Shown here in pieces: positions 35,829 to 45,386 of a stretch of 64,000 bases of DNA (positions are counted from its first letter, which is position 1; each line of letters opens with the position of its first letter). Origin of the DNA: Halodesulfurarchaeum formicicum (GTDB lineage Archaea > Halobacteriota > Halobacteria > Halobacteriales > Halobacteriaceae); the NCBI RefSeq assembly GCF_001886955.1, contig NZ_CP016804.1, forward strand, positions 1,116,001-1,180,000. Direction: 5' to 3'. The notes beneath the pieces were generated by a model. It was given only the letters and a program-made list of their open reading frames with translations, did no database searches and was not told where the DNA came from. The position numbers and the translations under genes are program-made.

Positions 35829-36440
35829 TTACCGCGATTCCCGAAACGCCGTCGTTCCCTGGCGGTGCAGCGACTCTGACACCGTCGCCACGTCAGCAGC
35901 CTGTGTTTCCTGGCGCTCCACCAGCCGCTCCCGCAGTGTTTCGTCGGTCCGGGCGAGGATCTGAACTGCCGAGAGCGCCGCGTTGAATGACTTCCCCGCG
36001 TCGACAGCGGTGATTGGAGCGCCGGTTGGCATACCGAGCACGGAATCGACGGACTTCTCCTGAACTGGAATCCCGATCACCGGGATCGGATACGCGATCG
36101 ACGCCGTCATGTTCGGCAGGTCGGCGGATTTGCCGCCCGCACCGGCGAGGATGACGTCCAGCCCGCGGTCCGGAGCAGTTTCGCCGTACGCATAGAGCAG
36201 GTCGGGGGTCCGATGGGCCGAGACGACCCAGGACTCGTAGGTGTATTCGGCTTCTGGGGGGTCGTCGTAATCCGTGAGTTCGACAAATCCCAGTTCCTCC
36301 AGGGCCTCCCCAGCCCCGGCCATCACATCCAGGTCCGAATCACTTCCCATGATGATACCCACGTCCGGCCGGTCGCTCTCCGGACGGTCCCGCTCGGCTT
36401 CGGCCTCGAACAACTTTCGAAGGGCAGCAACGTCGGTCAT
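35829..36440 (-). CDS. purE: N5-carboxyaminoimidazole ribonucleotide mutase (PurE)
   Basis: A 203-residue PurE, longer than the usual 160-170 because of about 25 N-terminal residues and an acidic insertion. Motifs: GIIMGSDSDLDVM, WVVSAHRTPDLLYAYGE and GAGGKSADLPNM. It converts N5-CAIR to CAIR in purine synthesis and works with PurK encoded 3 nt upstream on the same strand. Confidence 0.94.
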   Translation of the reverse strand: MTDVAALRKLFEAEAERDRPESDRPDVGIIMGSDSDLDVMAGAGEALEELGFVELTDYDDPPEAEYTYESWVVSAHRTPDLLYAYGETAPDRGLDVILAGAGGKSADLPNMTASIAYPIPVIGIPVQEKSVDSVLGMPTGAPITAVDAGKSFNAALSAVQILARTDETLRERLVERQETQAADVATVSESLHRQGTTAFRESR

Positions 36441-36443
36441 AGC

Positions 36444-37598
36444 TCAGGTATCCGCCGGCCCGAACCTGAGTGTTTCCCTCGCCGCTTTGACTCGCTCGTG
36501 GTTTGCAGCCAAATCCGACCCGGTCACCGTAACGTGGCCCATCTTCCGTAGCGGGCGAACGTCCCGCTTGCCGTACCAGTGAAGGTGAACGCCATCCATT
36601 CCAAGCAGGTCATCAACCCCGAGCAGGGAGACCGGGCGCGAGTTACCGCTGTCACCGAGCAGGTTCGCCATGGCCGTGGGCTCCCGGAGGGCGGTCGACC
36701 CAAGCGGGAGACCCAGAACCGCTCGAACGTGCTGTTCGAACTGGGAGGTCACGGCCCCCTCGATGGTGTAGTGCCCGGAGTTGTGCGGTCGCGGGGCGAT
36801 TTCGTTGACCAGAATTTCGCCATCGCTCGTTTCGAAGAGTTCGATCCCGAAGACACCACGCCCCTCGAAAACCGAGAGGACCGATCGGGCGACCTCACTC
36901 GCTCGCTCCCGCCGTGATTCGGTTGTCCGGGCGGGCACGAGTGTCTCACGAAGGATCTCCTCCTCGTGGATGTTCTCTCCGACGGGGTAAATCGCGGTCT
37001 CCCCGGCACCCCGGACCCCGATGACACTGAGTTCCCGTTCGAAATCCACGAGGGACTCCGCCACGAGCCCCGAAAGCGAGCCGAACGCGGCGGTTGCGGC
37101 ATCGACGCTGTCGACGACCACGTTGCCACGCCCGTCGTACCCACCAGTCCGGGCCTTGAGCATCAGCGGCGAGCCGAGTTCCGCGAGAGCCGACTCGAGT
37201 TCGGCCGCCGAATCCACCCCCCGATAGGGCGCGACCGGAATGCCAGCCGCATCGAGTGTCTCCTTCTCGGTCAGTTTGTCTCGGGTCACCCGCAGGTCAT
37301 GGGGGGCCGGGTGGACGGGCGTGTCCGTCGATTCGGCGACCGATTCCAGACTTTCGGGATCTGCAAGCTCGATCTCCAGGGTCAATGCATCTACGCGCTC
37401 TGCGAGCGCTTGCACGGCGGACTGATCGTCGAATGCCGCTTCGATCTGATCAGCAGCCGGCGGAAAGGCCGGGCAGTCCGGTGTCGGATCGAGTACGACT
37501 GTCTCGACCCCGAGCGGACTGGCGGCCTCCCCAAGCATTCGGCCGAGTTGACCGCCACCCACGATTCCGAGGGTCGTCTCGGGAAGCGAATTCGTCAT
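36444..37598 (-). CDS. purK: N5-carboxyaminoimidazole ribonucleotide synthase (PurK)
   Basis: A 384-residue ATP-grasp enzyme making N5-CAIR from AIR, bicarbonate and ATP. The N-terminal GIVGGGQLGRMLGEAA is the PurK signature; MLKARTGGYDGRGNVVV and NEIAPRPHNSGHYTIEG are classic ATP-grasp/PurK motifs. Forms a two-gene purKE operon. Confidence 0.95.
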   Translation of the reverse strand: MTNSLPETTLGIVGGGQLGRMLGEAASPLGVETVVLDPTPDCPAFPPAADQIEAAFDDQSAVQALAERVDALTLEIELADPESLESVAESTDTPVHPAPHDLRVTRDKLTEKETLDAAGIPVAPYRGVDSAAELESALAELGSPLMLKARTGGYDGRGNVVVDSVDAATAAFGSLSGLVAESLVDFERELSVIGVRGAGETAIYPVGENIHEEEILRETLVPARTTESRRERASEVARSVLSVFEGRGVFGIELFETSDGEILVNEIAPRPHNSGHYTIEGAVTSQFEQHVRAVLGLPLGSTALREPTAMANLLGDSGNSRPVSLLGVDDLLGMDGVHLHWYGKRDVRPLRKMGHVTVTGSDLAANHERVKAARETLRFGPADT

Positions 37599-37641
37599 TC
37601 GGTGGAACGGTTGTCAACGGAAGTGGATAAACGTTGCCGAG

Positions 37642-39312
37642 TCAGGAGCGAAATGACCACGTTCGTGGATTATCCAGAGCCGAGGGGTCCAGGAAGACGA
37701 CCGTTTCGGTCCCGTGAGAGGTTAACTCGTACGTCCGGGACTCGTAGCCTTCGAGATGATCCGCGAGTTCACCGTAGTGTTCGACCCGGGCGATGACGAC
37801 GGGCGGATTCTCCGGCAGTCCGTTCGGACTGGTCGCGCTGGCCGTCGTCGCCCCGGACCGCTCCAGATACCATGCGAGCGGGAGCCGATTCAGCCAGTTC
37901 GAGTTCGCGGGGTACTGATCGGCCACCGACTCGTCGGTCACGGCGAAGTGATCACCGTAGAACACCACGTCAGTCCCAGTGTTTGACTGTGCAACGGCAT
38001 CGATGTCCATGAGAGTGGGCCGGAGATCCCCGGCCGGTTGGCCGTACTGTACGAGCGGGTTGTCGTCGTCCTGGGGGGCCCGATAGGACGTGTCGTACGC
38101 GGTGAATCCGACCTGTCCGACGACGGACAGGAGGACGATCGCCACGAGCGCGATTCCGATCCAGTCCTCGGTGTCCCAGGCATCCAACCCCCAGTCCAGG
38201 GATATCCGGAGCCCCACCGCGGCTGGAATCGCGAGCGGAACGAACGCGTGAACGAGACTCCACGGGGCCGAGATGTCCGTGATCGCGGGATAGAGCAGGT
38301 AAATCGTGATTCCGGTGTAGAACGCAAACGAGACGAGATCCCGCGGGCGGTCGCCAGTATACCGATCCGCGAGAAACCCGAAGACGGCAAAGAAAACGAG
38401 CGGGAGGCTCACTGTGGCGGTCGTCAACAGCGCTTCGCCGAGGAACGCAACGTAACTGTGCTCGTGACCGCCCGCGATCCACTGGCCGAACAGGGCACGA
38501 GCGCTCTCCACCGTGGCCGCGTGGACGACCCCTGGCAGTTTACCTGGCGCGGCAAGAGCCTGGTACAGTTCCGGGCGCGGCGCGAACAGCAACACGACGA
38601 GCAAGAGGAATTCGGCGAGAGCGAAGGTAATCGGCCATCGGTACCCTTTGAGACCCCGAATGAGTCGTTTCGCCAGCGGTTCAGTAACCGCCAGCCAGGT
38701 CGTGCCTTCCTCGCGAGCGACGAAGAGGCGATGATCGAGCAGGAGAAGGAGCGCCCCCAGCCAGACCCCCACGTAGACCAGTGCGATCTCTTTTGTCCCA
38801 AGGGCAAGCACTAACCCCGGGACGGCCGCGTACAGGTTCCACTCGTGACGGGTGTCGATAAACCGAAGGAGGAACCCAAGCGCGACCAGCGCGAACCCGG
38901 CGGCCAGCACGTCGTTTCGCATGAATCGCCCGTAGTAGAGCAAAACCGGCTCCACGGCGAGGATCAGGCCGAAGAGGATCACCTCGGAATTCGAGAGTCG
39001 CGAACGGAACAGGTAGGCCGAGAGCGGGAGCAACCCGCCCACCAGGGCGACGACTGAACGGGCGATCGCGTCGCTCGTTCCCACGGTCTCGAAGAGAAAC
39101 GCGTTGACGTGAAAGAGCACCGGCCCGTGGACGATCGGTCGGTACTCCCAGACGCCGGTTTCGAGATACCGAAGCGTCCAGTAGCCCACCCGGGCTTCGT
39201 CCCAGTGAAAGACCCGCCCGCCCAGGACCGCGAACCGGGCGAGCAGCCCGAACGCAGTGAGAACGGCGAGCGCCGCGAGAACGTGGCGGCGATCGACCCT
39301 GCGGAGATTCAT
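37642..39312 (-). CDS. agl23: Agl23-type / TIGR03663 multi-pass membrane protein
   Basis: A 556-residue membrane protein with about 12 hydrophobic segments and a glycosyltransferase-39-like N-terminal loop containing HWDEARVGYW, an acidic motif between helices 1 and 2. The ATG at 39312 precedes the first transmembrane helix. Proteins of the TIGR03663 family are associated with flippase activity in haloarchaeal N-glycosylation (Agl23). A C-terminal soluble domain (after about 410) faces outside. Two glycosyltransferases lie 5-7 kb away, but no oligosaccharyltransferase aglB is here. Confidence 0.78.
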   Translation of the reverse strand: MNLRRVDRRHVLAALAVLTAFGLLARFAVLGGRVFHWDEARVGYWTLRYLETGVWEYRPIVHGPVLFHVNAFLFETVGTSDAIARSVVALVGGLLPLSAYLFRSRLSNSEVILFGLILAVEPVLLYYGRFMRNDVLAAGFALVALGFLLRFIDTRHEWNLYAAVPGLVLALGTKEIALVYVGVWLGALLLLLDHRLFVAREEGTTWLAVTEPLAKRLIRGLKGYRWPITFALAEFLLLVVLLFAPRPELYQALAAPGKLPGVVHAATVESARALFGQWIAGGHEHSYVAFLGEALLTTATVSLPLVFFAVFGFLADRYTGDRPRDLVSFAFYTGITIYLLYPAITDISAPWSLVHAFVPLAIPAAVGLRISLDWGLDAWDTEDWIGIALVAIVLLSVVGQVGFTAYDTSYRAPQDDDNPLVQYGQPAGDLRPTLMDIDAVAQSNTGTDVVFYGDHFAVTDESVADQYPANSNWLNRLPLAWYLERSGATTASATSPNGLPENPPVVIARVEHYGELADHLEGYESRTYELTSHGTETVVFLDPSALDNPRTWSFRS

Positions 39313-39403
39313 GGCAGGGATTTCAGGCCCCGAAACAAAAAGTGAGCGGGTCCGGGTCGATCCGTCGAAGAACCTACAGTGGTGCCCGTCAAAGACTAGC
39401 GTG

Positions 39404-39553
39404 ATGGGGACCACAATCGAAATCGACGCCGACCTCTACGAACGGCTCCAGGGCCACTGCGAGGAGGGGGAATCAATCGAGGAGTTCATCGAGGAACTCG
39501 TCACGATGTACGAGACCGACGGGGCGTTCATGCAGGAAGGGTACTCGGAGTAA
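39404..39553 (+). CDS. Short ribbon-helix-helix-like protein
   Basis: A 49-residue acidic protein, ATG at 39404: MGTTIEIDADLYERLQGHC then a helix ESIEEFIEELVTMYET. The beta-strand followed by two helices resembles CopG/Arc-type dimerising proteins, often antitoxins or small regulators. No toxin partner is adjacent; the gene sits 55 nt before ribH. Confidence 0.7.
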   Translation: MGTTIEIDADLYERLQGHCEEGESIEEFIEELVTMYETDGAFMQEGYSE

Positions 39554-39608
39554 TCGGTCCAAGCGGGGGAACGGTAGCGTTTTGAGCGCGGCGACCGACC
39601 GGTCGGCC

Positions 39609-40010
39609 ATGGTGGTTCTTGGGTTAGTCGTCGCCGAATTCAACCGACACATAACCGAACAGATGGAGGCCGCCGCCAACGAGGCCGCCGCCGACGCGGG
39701 CGTCGAGATACGCGAGACGATCCACGTCCCCGGTGCGTACGATGCCCCGCTGGCTGCAGACCGACTCGCGCGCCGTGAAGGCATCGACGCGGTCGCCGTC
39801 CTCGGGACGATCATCACGGGCGACACGGACCACGACCAGGTCATCGCGAACGCCTGCGCGCAGGGACTCACCGACGTGAGCCTCGATCGGGACACCCCGG
39901 TCGCGTTCGGAGTCACGGGCCCGGGCATGACTGCCGAGGAAGCCCGCGATCGCATCGACAAAGGGGCCGAAACCGTGGAGAGTGCGATCGCACTCGCGGA
40001 GGACCGATGA
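39609..40010 (+). CDS. ribH: 6,7-dimethyl-8-ribityllumazine synthase (RibH)
   Basis: A 133-residue lumazine synthase, the penultimate riboflavin step. ATG at 39609 (MVVLGLVVAEFNRHIT). Active-site segments are FN near the start, PGAYDAPLAA (about 46) and the histidine-bearing GDTDHDQVIANACAQGL (about 75-91). It overlaps the following aminotransferase by 4 nt (ATGA). Confidence 0.93.
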   Translation: MVVLGLVVAEFNRHITEQMEAAANEAAADAGVEIRETIHVPGAYDAPLAADRLARREGIDAVAVLGTIITGDTDHDQVIANACAQGLTDVSLDRDTPVAFGVTGPGMTAEEARDRIDKGAETVESAIALAEDR

Positions 40011-41152
40011 ACTACACCGATCGTGTCACTCGTGTCGAACCGAGTGCGACCCTCGCCGTGAGTTCGCTCGCCGCCGAACTGACCGCGGAGGGCGTCGACG
40101 TAGTCGACCTCTCGGTCGGCGAACCGGACTTCGAGACCCCCGAGCACATCAAAGCCGCCGGTCGGGACGCGATCACCCGTGGCGAGACCCACTACTCGCC
40201 ATCGAAGGGGATCCCCGAACTCCGCGAGGCCATCGCAGAGGACCTCGCCGCCCAGGGAATGCCCTACGGTCCGGAGAACGTGATGGTCACGCCCGGGGCG
40301 AAACAGGCGCTCTTCGAGGTGGTCCATACGGTCGTCGAGGACGGTGACGAGGTCGTCCTCCTCGATCCCGCCTGGGTCTCGTATGCGGCGATGGCCGAGA
40401 TCGCCGGCGCTGACCTGACCCGGGTCGATCTACGCGAGACCGACTTCCAGCTCGAACCGGCACTCGACGCCCTCGAAGCGGCGGTCTCGTCGGACACCGA
40501 ACTCCTGATCGTCAATTCCCCGAACAACCCCAGCGGCGCGGTTTACTCACGGGCGGCCATGGAGGGCGTTCGTGACCTCGCTGTGAAGTATGACATTACG
40601 GTCATCGCGGACGAGATCTACGAACAGATCCGGTACGCGGGCGAGCACGTGAGTCTCGCGACCCTCGACGGGATGGGTGAGCGCACCGTCACGGTCAACG
40701 GCTTCTCGAAGGCGTATGCCATGACCGGCTGGCGCCTGGGCTACTTCGCCGCCCCCGAAGGCCTGATCGAGCAGGCCGGCAAGATCCAGTCCCATTCGGT
40801 CTCCTCCGCGGCAACCTTCGTCCAGCATGCGGGCCTCCAAGCGCTCGAAGGGCCCTCGGAGCCGACGGCCGAGATGGTCGAGGCCTTCGAAGACCGGCGA
40901 GACATGCTTATCGAGGCGTTCGCCGAACACGGCATCGACGTCCCGACCCCCGAGGGCGCCTTCTACATGATGCTCCCCGTCGACGATGACGACGAAGCCT
41001 GGTGTACCGCAGCCTTAGAAGAGGCCCACGTCGCGACGGTTCCGGGCAGCGCGTTTGGCGCGCCGGGCTACGCCCGCCTCTCCTATGCAGCCGACGAACG
41101 GCGCCTCCGAGAAGGCGTCGACCGTCTCGCCGAGGCCGGATTCCTCGATTGA
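40007..41152 (+). CDS. PLP-dependent aspartate-type aminotransferase
   Basis: A 381-residue fold-type I aminotransferase. PLP lysine is in NGFSKAYAMTGWRLGY, the NSPNNPSGAVYS motif and C-terminal GYARLSYA are present. It is translationally coupled to ribH, though no riboflavin step needs it. The closest relationship within the window is to the aminotransferase at 20514. Aspartate or alanine specificity cannot be decided from sequence alone. Confidence 0.9.
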   Translation: MNYTDRVTRVEPSATLAVSSLAAELTAEGVDVVDLSVGEPDFETPEHIKAAGRDAITRGETHYSPSKGIPELREAIAEDLAAQGMPYGPENVMVTPGAKQALFEVVHTVVEDGDEVVLLDPAWVSYAAMAEIAGADLTRVDLRETDFQLEPALDALEAAVSSDTELLIVNSPNNPSGAVYSRAAMEGVRDLAVKYDITVIADEIYEQIRYAGEHVSLATLDGMGERTVTVNGFSKAYAMTGWRLGYFAAPEGLIEQAGKIQSHSVSSAATFVQHAGLQALEGPSEPTAEMVEAFEDRRDMLIEAFAEHGIDVPTPEGAFYMMLPVDDDDEAWCTAALEEAHVATVPGSAFGAPGYARLSYAADERRLREGVDRLAEAGFLD

Positions 41153-42403
41153 CTACGGCCAGACGCCACGTTCCGCTGCCGCCTGCCGGATTCGGTCAAT
41201 TGCAACCGAATAGGCGGCCGTCCGGAGGTCCAAACCACCTCGCTCCTCGACGGTCTCGGTTATCTCTTCGAAGGCCGCGACGATTCGATCCTCCAGTTCC
41301 GCGTTGACTCGGGATTCCTCCCAGTAATGGCGCTGTCGGTTTTGCACCCACTCGAGGTAGGACACAATCACGCCCCCCGCGTTCGCGAGGATGTCAGGCA
41401 CGATCGTGACATCTCGGGATTGCAGCTGCCGGTCGGCGTCGTCCGTGAGCGGGCCGTTTGCCCCCTCGACGATCACGTCGGCCTGAACGGCCGGCGCGAG
41501 GTCGGCGTCGATCGCGCCTTCGAGCGCGGCCGGAATCAGGAGGTCCACATCTAGTGTCAACACATCCTCGTTTGTCAGCTTCTCCCCAACGTGGTGATCG
41601 ACGACCGAGTCGCCCTCCCGTTTGCTCGCCAACACATCCGTCGGATCCAGGCCCGACTCCAGATAGACCCCACCCGAGGAATCACTCACTGCCACCACGT
41701 TGGCTCCGGCCTCGTGGAGGAATCGGGCGGCCGTCGCCCCGACGTTCCCGAAGCCCTGGACGGCCACCGTGGCTCCACTCAGGTCTCGGTCCAGGTGGGC
41801 AAAGACCTCCCGGGCAGCGAGAAAAACCGAGCGACCGGTGGCCTCGACGCGGCCGGCACTCCCACCGCTTTCGATCGCTTTGCCGGTCACGACCCCCGGT
41901 TCGGTGGTTCCTTCGAGGGTCTCGTATGTGTCCTTCAGCCAGTTCATCTCGCGCTGCCCGGTGTTCACGTCTGGGGCAGGGATGTCCCGGTCGACTCCGA
42001 TGATGGGTCGCAGTTCGGTCGCGTACGAGCGGGTGATCCGCTCGATTTCGGCCGCCGAGTGCGAACGGGGATCGAAGGCAATGCCGCCCTTGCCCCCGCC
42101 GAAGGGCAGTCCCACGACAGCGGTCTTGAACGTCATCCACCCCGAGAGTGCGATTACCTCCTCGCGAGTCACTTGGGGGTGGTACCTGATCCCACCCTTG
42201 TATGGGCCACGGGCCCCATCGAACTGCGAGCGATAGGCCGTGAACGTCTCGATCCGACCGTCGTCCATCCGCACTTCGAGTGTCGTTTCGAGGAGCCGAT
42301 CGGGGGCTTTGAGGCCATCGAGCACACCCGGATCGAGTTCCAGGGGTTCGGCAGCCCGCGTTACCTGTGCCCGGAGACTCGCAAGCGGGTTCGTGGTATC
42401 CAT
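41153..42403 (-). CDS. gdhA: Glutamate dehydrogenase (Glu/Leu/Phe/Val family)
   Basis: A 416-residue enzyme interconverting glutamate and 2-oxoglutarate plus ammonia. Start at 42403 ([10 protein letters not shown]). Substrate-binding region KGGIRYHP and [12 protein letters not shown] (about 100-120), catalytic Asp in the DIPAPDVNT segment, and nucleotide-binding [11 protein letters not shown] (about 214). Convergent, abutting the aminotransferase stop. Length matches haloarchaeal GDH. Confidence 0.93.
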   Translation of the reverse strand: MDTTNPLASLRAQVTRAAEPLELDPGVLDGLKAPDRLLETTLEVRMDDGRIETFTAYRSQFDGARGPYKGGIRYHPQVTREEVIALSGWMTFKTAVVGLPFGGGKGGIAFDPRSHSAAEIERITRSYATELRPIIGVDRDIPAPDVNTGQREMNWLKDTYETLEGTTEPGVVTGKAIESGGSAGRVEATGRSVFLAAREVFAHLDRDLSGATVAVQGFGNVGATAARFLHEAGANVVAVSDSSGGVYLESGLDPTDVLASKREGDSVVDHHVGEKLTNEDVLTLDVDLLIPAALEGAIDADLAPAVQADVIVEGANGPLTDDADRQLQSRDVTIVPDILANAGGVIVSYLEWVQNRQRHYWEESRVNAELEDRIVAAFEEITETVEERGGLDLRTAAYSVAIDRIRQAAAERGVWP

Positions 42404-42493
42404 GCGCAAACACTCCGGGTGAACGCCGAAAAGCATGTCGCCCCCGCCAATCGGAACGGTACCGATTTACCGCCCCCTGCCCGAACCGCGGAC

Positions 42494-43258
42494 GTGCAAG
42501 TAGTGGGCTACGAACCCGGGACGCCGACGGCACCGGCGGCCCTCGAACTCGCCACCGACGGCACCGTCAGCACCCTGGAACTCACTCGGGGGCAAACCCT
42601 GGATTACGGCCTCGGTGAGCGTCACTGTGCAGGTTCGACGGACGGGACGGACCACCACGCTTGCGCCCGTCCGACGGCTCCCTACTGTGATATCCACTCG
42701 ACGACCTGGGCCTGTGCGACCTGTCGAGGGAACTGTGCGATGCCCCTGGAGACGTGTCACGAGGAACACGTGGTCTACCTGGCTGCGTTCGAGCCGGCGA
42801 CGTTCAAAGTCGGCGTGACCCGTTCCTGGCGGTTCAAACGCCGACTCGCAGAGCAGGGCGCTCGCCGAGGGGTCCAGATCAAGACCGTCGAGAACGGGCG
42901 GATCGCCAGACAGATCGAGGCCGACCTGGCAACCGAGGTTCCTGATAGAATCCCAGTCGAGCGGAAAATCGACGGGCTTGCTCAGACGCTGGACCACGCA
43001 GCCTGGGAATCGGTGATCGAATCCCACACCATCGAAGAAGCGGTCGAGTTCGACTGGGGCCTGGACCTCTCGACGCGCCCGATCACGGCTACCATGGCAG
43101 CCGGAACGGTGCGTGGGACACGAGGCCGTGTGCTCGTCCTGGAGCGCGGTGAGAGTACCTATGCCGTCGACTTGCGTGATCTCGTCGGGTTCGAACTGCA
43201 GGATGGCGCGGCCGAGTCTGAACGACAGGCCAGCCTGGGCGCGTTCGACCGAAGTTAA
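42494..43258 (+). CDS. DUF2797 protein with GIY-YIG-like fold and cysteine cluster
   Basis: A 254-residue protein using a GTG at 42494 (VQVVGYEPG); the frame upstream is antisense to gdhA. It has a cysteine/histidine-rich N-terminal part (HCAG, HHACARP, YCDIHSTTWACATCRGNCAM, shown as parts) that likely binds zinc, then a GIY-YIG-related element (EHVVYLAAFEPATFKVGVTR, about 94-113). The function of DUF2797 is unknown; a nucleic-acid-related role is suggested by the fold. Promoter not evident. Confidence 0.75.
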   Translation: MQVVGYEPGTPTAPAALELATDGTVSTLELTRGQTLDYGLGERHCAGSTDGTDHHACARPTAPYCDIHSTTWACATCRGNCAMPLETCHEEHVVYLAAFEPATFKVGVTRSWRFKRRLAEQGARRGVQIKTVENGRIARQIEADLATEVPDRIPVERKIDGLAQTLDHAAWESVIESHTIEEAVEFDWGLDLSTRPITATMAAGTVRGTRGRVLVLERGESTYAVDLRDLVGFELQDGAAESERQASLGAFDRS

Positions 43259-43302
43259 CCGATTGCGGGTAGCTTTTCAGTCGTCCCATCAAAAGCCGGG
43301 CC

Positions 43303-43632
43303 ATGGCAGACGAATCCACTGACGACGAGGAGAAGTCTTTCCGGGAACGCGTCGAGGAGATCCGCGAGCAACGCGAGGAAGAAGGGGGCGAAGAGGATCG
43401 CCGCGAGCGCATGGAGGAGATGATGGGTGGCGAACCCGGCGGCATGGGCGGTAACCCCTTCGCACAGATGATGGGCGGCATGATGGGTGGCGGCCCCGGT
43501 GGCATGGGCGGCGGCCGAAGCGAGGGTGGCGACAACGTTCGACTGGCCCGAGAGGTCGAAGCGCTCCGTGACGAGGTCAGTGCGGCGACCGACCAGCTCG
43601 AACGCATCGCCGACGCGCTCGAAGACGAGTAA
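43303..43632 (+). CDS. Small acidic Met/Gly-rich protein
   Basis: A 109-residue cytoplasmic protein of unknown function. A charged helical N-terminus (SFRERVEEIREQREEEGG), a central Met/Gly-rich part with GGMGG and MMGGMMGGG units (residues about 39-75), and a helical C-terminus (VRLAREVEALRDEVSAATDQ). Predicted coiled-coil ends around a flexible methionine-rich core are unusual; methionine clusters can bind Cu+ or interact with membranes. Conserved in haloarchaea as a hypothetical protein, from memory. Confidence 0.7.
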   Translation: MADESTDDEEKSFRERVEEIREQREEEGGEEDRRERMEEMMGGEPGGMGGNPFAQMMGGMMGGGPGGMGGGRSEGGDNVRLAREVEALRDEVSAATDQLERIADALEDE

Positions 43633-44199
43633 CTACCAATAAAAGAGGTTCTCGGGGTCGCTTGGCTTCGCGATTACATTCAAGATCCGGGCCTCGAAGA
43701 GGTCCCGGCTGTTCGCTGACTTGATCGCGAGCACCGTATCGGCCCCATCGCCCGTTCCGGCCACAGCCAGCACAGTCTTCCCGGCCGGGACGTGCCCAGC
43801 ATCACAGGCCGCTAGCACGCACTCCAGCGTTACTTTCGTTCCCTGACCGAAGAGTCTGAGCACGTCCGCGACCAGTTCGTGGGCCGAGAAGCCGTCCCTG
43901 TCTTTGATGGCCGCGCCGACGTTGCTGAAGACCATCGGCCCCAGAAACACCGTCCCACCGGCCGCCTCGATGGCCTCGCGTGCCCGGTCATCGAACTCCT
44001 GCTCGTTGGGCTCGCTGTAGCCCACCGCGTGACCCACCACGGTCAGGTTTCGTGCAGCGAGGTCGAAGATTTCCGCGGCCTGCTCGCCGGTCGCCCCGGA
44101 CGTCGAAGCGACGACCACGTCCTCGATGCCGTGTTCGTCCGCATACTCGGCTGCGAGTTCCAGAACCGATTCGGTTTCCAGTTCGTCAGTCTCGATCAT
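43633..44199 (-). CDS. Stand-alone pyruvate-kinase C-terminal-like domain protein
   Basis: A 188-residue protein resembling the isolated alpha/beta C-terminal domain of pyruvate kinase, without the catalytic barrel. ATG at 44199 (MIETDELETESVLELAAEYADEHG, given up to here as parts). Gly-rich turn STSGATGEQAAEIFD and late segment GKTVLAVAGTGDGADTVLAIK are the phosphate-binding-like loops. Widespread in archaea, function not known; a nucleotide or sugar-phosphate sensing role is possible. Convergent with the Met/Gly protein (adjacent stops). Confidence 0.72.
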   Translation of the reverse strand: MIETDELETESVLELAAEYADEHGIEDVVVASTSGATGEQAAEIFDLAARNLTVVGHAVGYSEPNEQEFDDRAREAIEAAGGTVFLGPMVFSNVGAAIKDRDGFSAHELVADVLRLFGQGTKVTLECVLAACDAGHVPAGKTVLAVAGTGDGADTVLAIKSANSRDLFEARILNVIAKPSDPENLFYW

Positions 44200-44252
44200 A
44201 GCAGCCGTTCGCCCGATGTGGCCGTAACGTTTGGTATCGAACTCGATCGGGG

Positions 44253-45350
44253 TCAACGCACCCGATCGTATGCGGCTTCGAGCTGGTTCATGGCGTTCGA
44301 GAGGCTGATCTCGGATCGGTAGGCCAGACAAGTTTCGGCGAGCTGCTCCTGGGTGGCCAGTGCTCGCTGAATTCCATCCCGGAAATCAATAATGTCCCCT
44401 CGTTCGTAGTGATAGCCAGTTTCACCTGCCACGATGGTTTCTCTGAGCGCGCCCGCGTTTACTCCCACGACAGGCGTCCCACAGGCCGTCGCCTCCAGGG
44501 CGACGATCCCCTGTGTCTCGACGGGGCTCGGGAACGCGAACACATCGAGGGCGCTGTAGAAGGCCGGCAACTCCTCCCGGTCGAGAAAGCCCAGGAAACG
44601 AGTGTCCACGTCCTGGGCCGCGGCCGCTTCCCGGAGGGACTGTGTCGCTGGACCTTCGCCGCCGAAAACGACCGTGACGTCAAGCGGCTCGACCGCGTCG
44701 ATGATCGCTCCCAGGTTCTTCTCGTGACCGTGTCGGCCGGTGTATCCAACCAGCGGTCGATCCGTGGGGAGCCCGTATTTTGTCTTGAAATCCGTCGTGT
44801 CCGTGGGCTCGAACCGCGTGGTGTCGACGCCGTTGGGAAGGTCCTCCACGACCACTCCGTCCAGCCGTTTTCGGAGCGAGCGAGCGGTCCGGTCGCTTGG
44901 AGCGAGGACCAGGTCAGCGCGCTCGAGAAACCACTGTTCCCATCGGCTGCTTACGGCCGCCACAGGATCCGCGAGCGGGCCGGGTGCAACGTAGGAAGCG
45001 TACTCGGCCGTGGGGGTGTGATAGCTTACGACGAACGGAAGCGATTCGCGACGGGCAAGCCGATACCCAGCGAGGCCGACGGCAAACGGCGAGTGAGCGT
45101 GGACGAGATCCACGTCGGCTACCGCCTCGGGTACGCTGGGGACACCCAGCCGGTACCCTTCGTAGAAGGGAAACGGGAAGCTCCGGACAGGGTGTTCGCC
45201 CGGAGCCGGATCATAGGAACTGCTGGGATAGACCACGTCCATGCGGCCGTCCCGTTCGATGTAGCGGTCCCGCCAGGCCGAGATCGTGTAGGTCACGCCA
45301 TTCACGGTTGGCAAATACGTATCCGTGAATGCGGCGACCGCTGGTGGCAT
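44253..45350 (-). CDS. GT4-family glycosyltransferase
   Basis: A 365-residue retaining GT-B glycosyltransferase. The N-terminal domain starts with FTDTYLPTVNGVTYTI, a hallmark of the 1,2-diacylglycerol/phosphatidylinositol glucosyl- or mannosyltransferase branch; the C-terminal domain has VGYTGRHGHEKNLGAI and the donor-binding E-x7-E segment in SPVETQGIVALEATACGTPVVGV (parts). A glycolipid or polysaccharide product is likely. 36 nt downstream of another GT4 gene in the same direction. Confidence 0.9.
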   Translation of the reverse strand: MPPAVAAFTDTYLPTVNGVTYTISAWRDRYIERDGRMDVVYPSSSYDPAPGEHPVRSFPFPFYEGYRLGVPSVPEAVADVDLVHAHSPFAVGLAGYRLARRESLPFVVSYHTPTAEYASYVAPGPLADPVAAVSSRWEQWFLERADLVLAPSDRTARSLRKRLDGVVVEDLPNGVDTTRFEPTDTTDFKTKYGLPTDRPLVGYTGRHGHEKNLGAIIDAVEPLDVTVVFGGEGPATQSLREAAAAQDVDTRFLGFLDREELPAFYSALDVFAFPSPVETQGIVALEATACGTPVVGVNAGALRETIVAGETGYHYERGDIIDFRDGIQRALATQEQLAETCLAYRSEISLSNAMNQLEAAYDRVR

Positions 45351-45386
45351 TAGCCCCGGGTTTGTGGCCGGTCGTTAAGAGCCTAC

